Source: Gracilaria gracilis (taxonomy: Eukaryota > Rhodophyta > Florideophyceae > Gracilariales > Gracilariaceae). From it: a stretch of 64,000 nucleotides of DNA. Positions 20,704-30,785 of this stretch are shown piece after piece. The DNA lies in assembly GCA_030374805.1 (NCBI GenBank), contig JARGSG010000050.1, forward strand, positions 391,813-455,812, in the 5' to 3' direction. Position 1 is the stretch's first letter. The number at the start of each line of letters is the position of its first letter. The position numbers and the translations under genes were made by a program. The notes under the pieces are model-generated. The model was given only the letters and a program-made list of their open reading frames with translations. It was not told the origin of the DNA and ran no database searches.

Positions 20704-22671
20704 CTACTGGTGGCCAGCGTTGCTTCCGGGAGCAAGCGTCGCAAGACCCCAACCCGCGGGAGCTTGAGTGCCCTCCGCAGGGACTTGTGCAACGTCAGCG
20801 CCCGTATTCGGAACACCCACAAGGGGGATGTCGTCGTCCACCACCTCGCCATTACCATGATTCAAGGAGGAATCGACCCAGACCGCTGGAGGCCAATAGT
20901 CGTCAGGGAACACGAACCCAGTCGGGTGTTTAATTTGCCTAGCCCTAGGGGCCCGCATCATCGCTCTAGCATGAGCCTCGAAGATCATTTGCCGTCCCCA
21001 CGGATCGTAGTACTCGAAGGTCCCCGAGCGGGTGGATATTCTCCCCGGTGATCGGTCGTTGCCACGAGGGCCACCTTCTGGCTGCCAGTTCACTGGAATC
21101 CGGTCCCAATTGACGGCCTCGATGAAGCGTAGGAGCACGTGAACCTCTCCCTGGTTGGAATCGGACCCCAAGGGTATAGACAGATCCTGTTGCCGGATAA
21201 TCCATCGGAGCATCGGAGGGAAGTACCAGAGACGGTAATGATCGTATGTATCCCACAGGAGATTTACCGCCACGCGGGCACCCCACTCCGCCGCAAAGGG
21301 CGTCCAGTACCCAGAGCAGGGATCGTTCAATATTCTACAGCCCACATAGTAGAGGCACGGAGGAAGTTCGGCGTAGCACCCTCGCGGGACCTCGACATTC
21401 GGCCTCCAGCTGGGAAGCGCAGCGTATCGCCCCGGCAGGGAGTTGTAGCACAATCGCTCAGCCTCCAAGTGTGGATACGGAATCAGGAACTCTCAACGGG
21501 ACCGCAAGCTTCGCTCAAGCCGCACACGGCACTCAAAGCCCCCCAAGAAATCTTTGGATGATCGCCGAAGGTATCGGAATTCCGCCCGAAGAAGGAAACG
21601 ACTCCAGAGAAGCAGACCATCGACCACGTTCGGTATCTCAGCCCTATGGGGAGATTCGTTGAACTCCGCTAATGCGTATCTGTAGGACCTCTCTTCGAAA
21701 GTTCGGAAATGTGACACGTCAAAGTCGAGCCGCAACGGTACCAAGTGATCCGATCGAACACGGCTAGCTCCTTCATAGGCAGCACGAGCCCACAGTGCCC
21801 TAGTGCGACTAAGGGAATCACCGCCCGCACAGAACAGGTGCAGGGGATCGACCGCCACACGGAGACGCCAGCTTCTGGACCCAACTACTTCGCGATGGAG
21901 CCCATCTGGGAGGTAACCGTTCTCAGTATACCAGTCAATAAGAGCCTCGTCGGCTACTGCCGTCGGATGAAACCAAGGTGCATGGCAATACCCCTCGCCA
22001 TGCTGCCGGGGCCGTCTGAAACGGAGACTTTCAAAGCTGATCCAGCCCCTGGCATTGACCGTTAACGGCATCGCTTGCTCGGAGTTCCACGCCGCTGCGT
22101 CGACATCGGCAGCCTGAGGAGGCGCTGCGGGGTCGTAGCCTTGCGAAGATTGTCCAGGTTGAGCGTCCTGTTGGGAGAAGTAGCCAGGAGGTTGGTAACC
22201 AGTTGGATGGTACTGCGGCTGTGCGTGAGAGCCCCCTTGAGGGAGAGGCATCGAGTTAAACCCGCCGAATTATCCGGACGAGCCTGCCATTTGGTAAGGA
22301 GACTGCTGACACCCCGAGGTTTGATGAAATGGCACCATAGCTTGGGACGAATGGAACTGAGATGACGCCTGCGGAGGAGGTTGTTGAAAGCCTATGTAGG
22401 AAAGGTTCTCGAAGGGAGCAGCACTCGACGAAGCCGCCTGTGAGGCACTTGAGGAAGAGTTCCCCGGAAGCGGGTTAGTACCGAAAGGGTTCATGCCTAC
22501 TGTAGGAGAGAAGGTTGGAGATGACGGTTGTTGCCGCGAAATCGGAGGAGAGTGATGTTGTGTACCACGCTTTGGTTCAGAAAGCCGTGAAGGTATTGCC
22601 GAAGTCTCGGCGTCCGCCATTCTGAGGATCAGTACTTGTGTACCGGTCGCCGGCACCTTCCCGCGGACCAA
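20704..22671 (-). pseudogene. antisense gene of element A (homologue of B's 638-residue protein)
   Basis: It starts at ATG 22671, only 30 bp from the 3' LTR, and runs against the element's own genes. Two nonsense changes break it. A TAA near 22270 replaces a Tyr codon (B reads SSGYFGG). A TGA near 21490 replaces CGA-Arg (B reads SLRSRRGF). The rest aligns with B without frameshift over the full length. The N-terminal 180 residues are Pro/Gln/Ser/Gly-rich, the middle is globular and Arg/Trp/Tyr-rich, and the C-terminus is acidic and Ala/Gly/Pro-rich. I do not recognise the family. Confidence 0.7.
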
Positions 22672-22688
22672 AGCGCAAAACCTTTGCT

Positions 22689-22701
22689 AAAGAGGGAGAG
22701 A
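22689..22701 (+). promoter_or_regulatory. polypurine tract of element A
   Basis: AAAGAGGGAGAGA directly before the TGTGG start of the 3' LTR, the primer site for plus-strand DNA synthesis. B has AAGGAGGGGGAGA at the same place. Confidence 0.75.
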
Positions 22702-23504
22702 TGTGGAGCAATGGCCATCCGATGTCAATACAATGAGGTTTCTCATAATAGAGCTCTACCCATTGAGCTCTGACGTGTCAGACTATGAATATGGACCCCT
22801 TTCGGGTGAAATTGGAAATAATGTTGGGGACGTACCTTGTTAGGTTAATCTGGGATAGAACCTATGAAATAGGTGTACAGTAGGGCCTTGTGGCGTATTT
22901 GTCCAAATATTTGGCGTCACACCCGCTGGGTAGGTACTTTGGCACCCTGAAACTGGGTTGTCCACCTGTAGAGCCCTCATGGGAGTCCGCAGCCCTAGAT
23001 ACAGTAGATAGTATATATGCGCGGGTAATCTCGCCTTGGAGCCACTAAGTAAAACTCACCTGAGTCGTCTTTTCTTCCTGAAGTACGTGGTCTTCATCCC
23101 GAAGGCTGAGCTATGATTGTTACTGCCTACGTAGGTTCAGGACTCCTGTAAGGAGAGTAACCACGACTGGTCTCGGTACAATCACGCCTCAGGGTCCCTA
23201 AGGAAGTTCTTTACTACCAGTTTCTGGCTTGTTTCGCTAATTACCACAGTATCATGTTGTATTTGTTGTCGTTCGCCGAGGTACCGGATCGTTGTTGAGT
23301 TCATCGTTTTCCTGGTGCAGGCCTCGCTTCCGCCTCTGTACAGAGTTATACTTGGACACTCGTGTGTGTGTGTCTCGTTCGGCTATCGTCCCTGTTCCCA
23401 CCGTTGGCACGGGCCGTAGCTGCGCTCGTGTGGTTCTCCGTAGGAGCATTACACCGTCTTACGGCACCGATCGCTCCACTTCTAGACTCGTTCTCTTCTG
23501 AATT
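22702..23504 (+). repeat. 3' LTR of element A, first part
   Basis: 803 bp matching 5790-6592. It stops abruptly after CTGAATT, where the CACTA-like element is inserted. The remainder is at 36318-36512. Confidence 0.88.
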
Positions 23505-23841
23505 ACCTATTAGGGATCCTGCATGTGCAGGGAGTGCGAAGGGAGTGTATTCTACAGTTTTAGGGGTCGAAATAGTGCGAGCACAACACATATACGCACT
23601 TCTCACTGTAACTTTTATTTGGAGGTGCAGAAATAAAATATATAGACTGGAGTCACGTGCTTCATGTCTGGCATTTTGCACCCCATGTACCATCGTTTTA
23701 CTCTTAGGCTCTCTTTTGCCTCATTTGCGTTTGCATGGGAGTTACATAAGGCCCAGCGTGCTAGGTATAGGTATTTGGCCCAGATGAAGTTGGCTTTTAT
23801 TGTGATGCGGAACACGTCTCCGGCGCACCTGCGTTCGGTTA

Positions 23842-24069
23842 GTGCGCCGCACCGCTGCTTCTACTCAAACTGTGGGTCACCTTCGTGCAGGTGCTCGTAT
23901 CCTTTCTGCCGCTAAGGCGATTGCTGAACCTAGTGCCCACCGCGTGCGCACTGGTGCTCGTTGCGTTGTGCGTAGCGCTAGCGCCGTATATTGCGCATTT
24001 CGCACGGCCATCACCGCGCTCGTGAGGCACTCAACACCCTTCGCTGAAAAGCCTCCAGATATGTACTAG
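23842..24069 (+). CDS. short Ala/Arg-rich frame, unrecognised
   Basis: 75 codons near the left end of the CACTA-like element, rich in Ala, Arg, Val and Ser. Composition is protein-like, but there is no known motif and no upstream start context of note. It could be a remnant of a captured gene or a chance frame in GC-rich DNA. Confidence 0.2.
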   Translation: MRRTAASTQTVGHLRAGARILSAAKAIAEPSAHRVRTGARCVVRSASAVYCAFRTAITALVRHSTPFAEKPPDMY

Positions 24070-25452
24070 CCTTCGGTCAATAGAACGTTCCAACAACACT
24101 TAGATTTGTACAGAAGGGGTTTCTATTTGTGATTCAAATGCTCCTTTCAGTTCGTACGCGAAGTTCTTCACTTCAGTACCACATAATTAACATCCGTCAC
24201 GTCACAGTAGCGACGCACATCGAATCAACTCGCGGGGAACTACTTGCGCCGCAGAGGGCAAAGCTCTTTTCGTTAGACATCTAGAGATCGTTTTCAATTG
24301 GAGAACAGCAGTCATTCGGGTTAAGTGTAGGACACAAAACAGAATCAGTGCTTCTGTAAATCTATCTCACTTCGAGACAACAACACTCTACCGCTGCTTA
24401 CGAGTACTACGTGCGCCAAACTTCACGTCATCCGTGCACTACTGACAAAATTGTGACAGCCAGGCGTACAAACTGCCTCGCAAATGAAACCGATTGTGCA
24501 AGCCACGTATCTTTACTTTGAGCCAGTTCGAATCTTCTGGGCACTCTCGAACAATGGAATTTCGCCTAGACGAATCTCGGAAGGAACTTCAGATTGAATC
24601 TGAAGGTTTTGAGAGACCTATCCGTTAGGTAAGTCCGCCTCAGGAACGGTCAACGCCTTTTTCATAACCTCAGCCTAAAGAGCTTCTCTAGTTTCTTCTG
24701 GGAGAGAAATAACACTCTCTATTGGATACATATATATAAACTTGCTTCATTAGATTTCAACGACAATCATATGATTTTCTGATATCGTGACGAAAGCCTG
24801 GATTCTTTGGTGGCATCATTTCCTTTTGTTCACGAAACACGTACTGTGTTTCATTGCCAATATCTTACGCTTATGAAAGGAACGACAGGATTTGATGACC
24901 ACGCTTGTAGCGACAAACGCACATTTAAGCACTGTTACACTATGCACGGAATGATGATAGTTTACCTGGGTTAGAATAGATTGCATTCATCTGCTGTGCG
25001 ATATCGGCTGCTTCGAAAGTACGACTGACATGAGAGAGTGCGGGAAACTCCATTTCGGACGTATCTGGAGCCTCACTCACAGTAGCCGCAATCGCAAGTC
25101 TGCGCCTTACGTTTGCACTCCCTTTTCAATTTCACTACCAACGAGTATGAACACGGCTTTTCTCATCCTTTATCTTTGGCTACCTCCTCGAGACTATCAC
25201 AAAACTTCGCTTCACACACCACTGGGTAAATCCCAAGCTTGCCATAAGCATGAGGCATCCGCACAGCTGAATCGCACTTGCGGATATAGTGCACGTATAC
25301 ACTTTAAACACACATTTTTAACTACTTGCCTTCCAAACTGAAATGGAGTGTTGAAGTATCAATTCCTTCTTGTGCTGATTTCCAATATCGAGGGAATAGA
25401 ACTCATGTCCTCGGATCTCTATCCAGTGAATGCGACTTGTATCCCATCTGTA
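24070..25452. other. no gene seen
   Basis: Left arm of the CACTA-like element. It is AT-moderate sequence with only short frames lacking motifs. A TATA-like run (tatatatataaac) occurs near 24730. Confidence 0.4.
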
Positions 25453-26917
25453 TCAATTCTTTCCTCCCGTGTCCGGTGCGTGAAGATCTGTGTCTATGTC
25501 TATGTTCTCTGCAATACATTCGACGTCTGTATCGTCCGACGGGATACCAAGCGTAAACAAGTCTTTCAGATACTGGACGCCCTTTTCAACTCGGTCCTTG
25601 AGCCAACTATTTTCCCACTTACCAGCCGTCGTACCGCAGAACTCTGCTTGGGCCGTCAGCATAGCACGAGATCACGAGCAGGCACGATAAACCGCAAGTG
25701 CTGCATTTCTGATTGCATACCCCAGGTAAGACCATAGACGGGTTTTCACGCGTTCATCCAATACAATCGGCACCCAGACAGGTTGGTAGTAATGTTGAGC
25801 AACGAACACAACGAGAAGCAATTAAGTCAGTCCTTTGCGACTCACGTTGGAGCAAAGAGCAAGGCATCTTAGACCCATGTTTCCGATTAGGCAGGCCATA
25901 CTTAGAATCTGCACCAACATGGTGACGCTACCATGCTCTCGTGCAATGGCCTCGAGCGGGTCAATGAGGATTGCCCCATAGCAAATGCAAATAAGAAACC
26001 AGATAACCAAGATACTCATGTCTGCCATAAACAGCATTCGACGCAAAGTCATGATGCGATAAGCAATCATGAAGTACCGAACGCATTTGAAAACAAGAGA
26101 AACAGCAATTGCATAGATGCAAAACAGTGTGAAAACACCAGCAATCGGTGAAGCATGATAAAGTTGATTCTCAACGTTCTGCAATCCACGTAGACCACTC
26201 TCAATCTCCGGAATGATAACATCCACAGTCTTATTGGCTAGGTGCTCGGGCACTGAACCTCCTTTAGCGGCTTCACTGAGAACCAGGTCCCGAAGGTAGG
26301 GATGGAGGTACTTGTCTTGAAGCTCCAGTCGCTTTCTGTTTCAAGACCTGTATTTGTCTTGCATATCATGAATCCTGGAACAGAGTTTTTTAGCTTGTTT
26401 GGTAAGCAGCATAATCTGCTGCCTCTTTGCCTTCATCCCTGCCTTGGCTCGATATAGTTCTTTGATATGAGACTCTTTCTGCCTTGCCTCCCAGCTCCTA
26501 GCCTCGCCAATTTTTTTTTTGATCTTCTAGACTCTTCTGTCTTAGAAGGAGCTTCTCAATACCCCCTTTAAGAGATACCACAGGTTTCTCAACCGCACCA
26601 TTCTGTTGAGGAAGATCCTGTTCAATATGAAGCAATTCGCCTAAGGACATACCGTCAATTTCTTCGTCTGCGCATATGAGACATGACAAGAATGAAGTCA
26701 GCCACATGATATGAATATCCAAACTTCATAAACATGCAGCCTGTGTATGCAAAACTCCTATAGACTTACCTGTGTGATCTACATGGTGCCGATGAGCGTT
26801 TGATATGGATGCGAGGGTCAGAATAAAACATGCGAGAAGAACGCATCGCACAAAGCAGCTCGCTGATTGCACGCGTGACATACAGATACAGAATGCCACC
26901 ACAACGAAATAGTTCAA
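25453..26917 (-). pseudogene. captured host gene: multi-pass membrane protein with coiled coil (two exons, stops)
   Basis: Exon 1 encodes a hydrophobic leader (VRCVLLACFILTLASISNA, signal-peptide-like) and ends at a canonical donor CAG|GTAAGT (exon end 26770). Exon 2 starts after ATGCGCAG at 26667, and the phase is kept, so the intron is 26668-26769 (102 bp). Exon 2 has a polar Glu/Lys/Gln coiled-coil region. A ten-A homopolymer near 26511-26520 shifts the frame. A TGA follows near 26340, then hydrophobic segments at about 26150-26060, 26040-25965 and 25920-25865, then a TAA near 25820 followed by a fourth hydrophobic stretch, and a TGA near 25690. The C-terminus is acidic, ending at 25453. 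All stops lie in one otherwise continuous frame. Family unknown. Confidence 0.6.
26668..26769 (-). other. 102-bp spliceosomal intron in the captured membrane-protein gene
   Basis: GTAAGT donor and GCAG acceptor on the minus strand. Splicing joins ACA-G to AC-GAA in frame (Thr-Asp-Glu-Glu). Confidence 0.6.
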
Positions 26918-27440
26918 GAGGTGGTAAAAAAGAACTACGCAGGAGTTACGAAGAAAAGCAGCAACAATTTAGACCCAGGAATGATAACGTTTCTCACCAA
27001 CCATCATGGCATCTTTGCATGATGGAAGAGACAAACGTTTTGCGGCACATTCGCATGTTTAGGATGATGAATTCGACACCTGAAGAACAGAAGACACAAA
27101 AATGTGAAACACATCGTTTCGTGCTAAGCAGAGCTTTGCGCTCTGTTTCGAATTGAAAACGACAGTAAAACCAGACCACTGCATAATTGAACGTTCTTGA
27201 AAAAAACTACTCTTGTAGTCATGTAGTGTGCTCCACGGAGATAGAGCCTCACACTTAGAACGACCTGTCGCCGTGAGCAGCACCTTCATTGCACCAGCTC
27301 CGATCCGTTCAAAAGCTGACGAGTCTGTATATTTTGCATTCGTAAGGACAAAATGTTATCCATGTGGTAACACTTAATCTGCGACGAAACGTGGGGGATG
27401 TGTCACCATGGAGCTCTTGAATGTTTTGGTTCTGTACTCT
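26918..27440. other. no gene seen between captured genes
   Basis: About 0.5 kb between the membrane-protein gene start and the HemW-like gene end. Short frames on both strands show no family features. It may contain the promoter of the membrane-protein gene and the 3' end of the HemW-like gene. Confidence 0.35.
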
Positions 27441-28570
27441 GAGGTTTGACGTGCTTCCATATGGCATGCCGGAGCAAATCGGTCCCAATAGAGTTCTCAA
27501 GCAAGGCATCTTCCTCACTGAGGTGCACGACATCACCCTCTGCACCGCAGGATTCGAGAACAAAAAGATGTTGGTCCACAAGATGACTACATTGCTGCAC
27601 TGCATTTTTAAGGCGATTCTCCGCCTCGGGCTCAAAGATGGCTCTAACATGCTGAAAGTTGACACCATCAGATATCAAACGGAATCTGTTGATAAGATAT
27701 TCTTCCATACATTCAACATGAATATGTACACGAACACCCTGAAATGCGGCGTGTCGTAGCAACTGCAGTTCGTCTAGGGTTGGTGAGCTTTCTGTAAAAC
27801 CGTGCAGCCTATTAACATACTCCCGATACTGACTTAAGAGGTGAGGTCTCGCGAAGCGAACGTAGTCGATGAGACTGGTAGCTCCCAGTCCGAACGCGAA
27901 GAAGGACTGGTTGTTCCAGTACGCAAAGTTGTGGCGTGATCGAAAGTCGCGCTGCGGATGTACTCTGGAAAAGTTGCTAGCTTCTTAATGATGGTAGCCG
28001 GCGTTAGAGAGCGTTTCGAACGCATAGGTAATAAGGTCGAGAGACACGTTAGAGATGGAGGCGCCGCGGAGCACATCGACAGCAGCGGCTATGTGGGTTG
28101 GGGAGTGCACGCGACGGGTGAGCCTAAGCAAGCGCAAGTCGAAAGTCTGAGCGCCGACCGAGGCATGATTGACGCCGGCTAGGGCGAAGTGACGGGCGGT
28201 GTGAAACGAAAACGTGGCCGGGTCCATCCCACAGGTGAACTCGAGGAGCGGCCAGAAAAACACATACTTCCGCAGGGTTTGCGGAAGGCTTTGCAGCAGT
28301 TGTGGATGCAACAGCGAAGGTATGCCACCTCCGAGATAGAGCGTGAACCGTTGCGGGCTCGGGCGGCGATACAAGTGGAAGAGAGCAGAAATATGGCAAT
28401 GCAGCAGCTAAGCGTACTCGGCGTGCAGCGGCGGAGGTCACGCGGCAGGACACTGCGTAGTGACGATTACGGTAAAAGCGTAGTACGCGCAGCGCTGCGA
28501 ACAAAGGAAAGGTGGAGGTACACCAAGGTTGACGGCAGCGGCGGGAGCGGCGGGCGTGGCGACAGCAACG
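27440..28570 (-). pseudogene. hemW: captured host gene: HemW-like radical-SAM protein, internally deleted
   Basis: Recognisable in order on the minus strand. The start LVYLHLSF lies near the radical-SAM cluster motif, which is in a shifted frame and reads C-S-Q-R-C-A-Y-Y, so the third Cys of CxxxCxxC is lost. Next come YLGGGIPSLL, EFTCGMDPATFS, GVNHASVGAQTFD and SISNVSLDLITY. About 80-100 residues are then missing. It resumes with SNAGYHH, a TAA, EASNFSR, SRHNFAYWNN and FGLGATS, and the C-terminal helical domain ends in DALLENSIGTDLL. HemW relatives are related to coproporphyrinogen oxidase HemN and act as haem chaperones. Frameshifts, a stop, the deletion and the Cys loss make this a pseudogene. 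The family call is firm, the exact orthologue less so. Confidence 0.78.
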
Positions 28571-28900
28571 CTAGTCGCGCTGATGCCATGATGGAGCTCA
28601 GGTCTGAGTACTTGAGCACGAAGATGCGCGAGCGCAGCATGTGTGGAGGCGGCCGCTCTTGGACAGAATAAAAGGACTCACACGTGACTGACGAGACGGG
28701 GCCAACTGATTGGCGCTCTGACAGTGGCTTACAGCGCGATCAGTGGATTGCTCGCGCGGCTGTGCGCGCACGAGGTCGCAGCATCCTAGCGCCAGAGCTC
28801 GTGCGCGGCGCTGCAAGCGAGGCAGCCTAACCTTATGTCACCCAGGAAGTCGGAATGGCGCGTGTGTGCAGCCGGCTACGACGCGCGCCGCGCGGGGCCG
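28571..28900. other. intergenic region between two diverging captured genes
   Basis: GC-rich DNA between the HemW-like gene (minus) and the MYST acetyltransferase gene (plus). It probably carries both ancestral promoters. No clear TATA box was found. Boundaries of both 5' ends are approximate. Confidence 0.35.
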
Positions 28901-30195
28901 CATTGGTGCCTTCTGGCCTCTCTCGCTGCTGCTGTTCGCACCCCGCCACCGATGTGCAGCCGTCTGACCGTGCACGGCCGTATTAACTGCTTCATTCAGT
29001 ACGACTGCTCTTTTGCTCCGCTGCAGGTGGGCGACTTGTGGTGTCGCCGTTGCTTGCGCCTTCCTGCCCATCACAGCTTCTGCCCGTGTTTACGCGTGTT
29101 ATGCATCTCAACCGCGAGTACAAGATGCCTGCTGCTAGCTGGTCACTCGCGCCTCCCGACCCAGCCGTTCTTCCAATCGATCTCAATGCACCGTCGCCTC
29201 TGAAGTTTAGCCTGTCACGCTCGTCCCCCCGAACCTCATTTTGCGCTATTCAGTCTCCATCTCCTTCGTGGGCCGCTAAAAGCGCGTGGACAGATAAGCC
29301 TACGCCCACGAGCTCGTTCGAGGAACCCTGGCCAAGTTCAACGCCTTCAAGAAAGGTCTTTCGTCCTATGTCACCGCAAAACCTGAGGTCCAGCTCACCA
29401 AGGCTCGAAGACGCGCAAAGGACGCTTCCAAACCCGTCTCCAAAAATCTGTACGTGCAAGACCTCGCTCACATGGAACTTGAACAGCTCAAGAAGTTCAA
29501 GACCAAGAGCATCTCAAAAGTTATTCTCAGTCCTTATTTCATTGACGCATGGCACCATTCCCCGTTTCCGATCCCTGACAATGTTCTCAAGCTGTACGTT
29601 TGTGGCAAGTGCCTGCTCTTTGTCTTTACCCAACTCCCTTTCTCTCTGTTTCTCTCCAGTTACACATGGAACACTTCTTCAGGGTCTTTTCTTTACGAAA
29701 ACATCGACCGACGTATTTATGTGTACGAGACAGACTCAATAGCGAGCCCACGCTACTGTCAAGTTCTTTGCTTACTTGCCAAACGTTTCGTCGATCACAA
29801 AACGCTCTTCTGAGACGGTACTCCTTTCTTGTTCTACTTCGTTACTCACAAGGGCGAACTAGCTGGATTTTTCTCAAAGTAATGCCCAACAATACACTCC
29901 AAGTTCCACGTCGCTTGTATTCTAACCTTTCCGCCTCATTCGAAGCAGGGCATTGACAAGCTGCTCATATCGCTCATCTACGAGCTCACCAGCAGGGGGC
30001 GTGAGACTGCTAGGCCAGAGCATCCCTTATCCGATCTGATTCAGCTCAGATATCGCAGTTACTGATGTTATGCCATTGTATTTCAAAAACAGAACACAAA
30101 GGGCCCTAATCCGTGAGCTGAATGCTCAGCATGGTATCTCAATGAATGATAAGCTGAACCACGCTATTCATCATGATATGAAAACTTTGCCGTAA
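28900..30195 (+). pseudogene. captured host gene: MYST-family histone acetyltransferase
   Basis: Decayed but clear in the C-terminal catalytic half. A MYST entry region reads YFIDAWHHSPFPIPDNV, followed by the start of the C2HC finger (YVCGKC, about 29597). A polypyrimidine tract and CAG (AG at 29658-29659) look like a retained intron acceptor. The frame continues through IYVYETD, YCQVLCLLAKRFVDHKTLF (stop), FLFYFVTHKGELAGFFSK (stop) and the HVACILTF segment with the catalytic-Cys position. The acetyl-CoA loop is degenerate (SKQGIDK). Then come EHPLSDLIQLRYRSY and, in another frame, GISMNDKLNHAIHHDMKTL near 30140-30195. Upstream, about 29210-29330 may be the Tudor-knot region with stops. MYST enzymes of the Esa1/Tip60 type acetylate histone H4. 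Confidence 0.75.
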
Positions 30196-30785
30196 GATTT
30201 CGTGCTAACTGGTGGACGATATAGTGGCATACATTCTGGATATACCATCACAAGAAAATAGTGAGATATTGTGTACCGCTGCACATTTCATCACTGAAAT
30301 AGCCCTGTTTTGTGAGCATCTAACTTCTGTTTGTGTTCTTTTATGTGACCGTGACAGCAACCATTCGTACCGAAGCGTAATCCAGGCATTTGATATGAAA
30401 AAGTAGGCGTATGCTACAGGAGCTTAAATCGGAGTTACTCTCAAGAACTAACGATTGTGGTTGTTTCATTTATGAGTTTCACTTGCACTCCAGATCCCAT
30501 TATGTGAGTTTGCTCACAAATTCTCCTATCTCAAGTACTTGACCAAGAGGTTCATATTATTTTGCTAGCACACACTTTCACGCTTTAGGGATTTATGATG
30601 CATGTATGCAAAGTACCGAGTCTGGTACTGTTCTCAAGATAACGGTTTATTCACGAAAATCCACAAGTGAGTTCGGCAACGGACTATCAGAATTATAGAG
30701 GCGAACACTAGTACAATACGGGGGAGGAAAACATAACTCTCTCGCAAAACCCAATCGTATTGTACAAAGCAATTATCCGCAGTTT
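30196..30785. other. no gene seen
   Basis: AT-rich stretch between the MYST remnant and the transposon's own accessory gene. A 64-codon frame at 30212-30406 has no recognisable feature. Confidence 0.4.

Noticed and set aside
22075-22365. Plus-strand frames opposite the antisense gene of A (and the counterpart at 40832-41122 in B)
   Set aside because: These are shadows of the antisense gene's codon composition; they carry Arg/Leu-rich sequence with no independent conservation.
23505-23530. Clear CACTA-type terminal inverted repeats at the ends of the 12.8-kb insertion
   Set aside because: Neither end starts with CACTA, and the inverted match is limited to a GGGATC core with scattered bases. 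Only the 3-bp duplication, the subterminal motifs and the transposase support the class.
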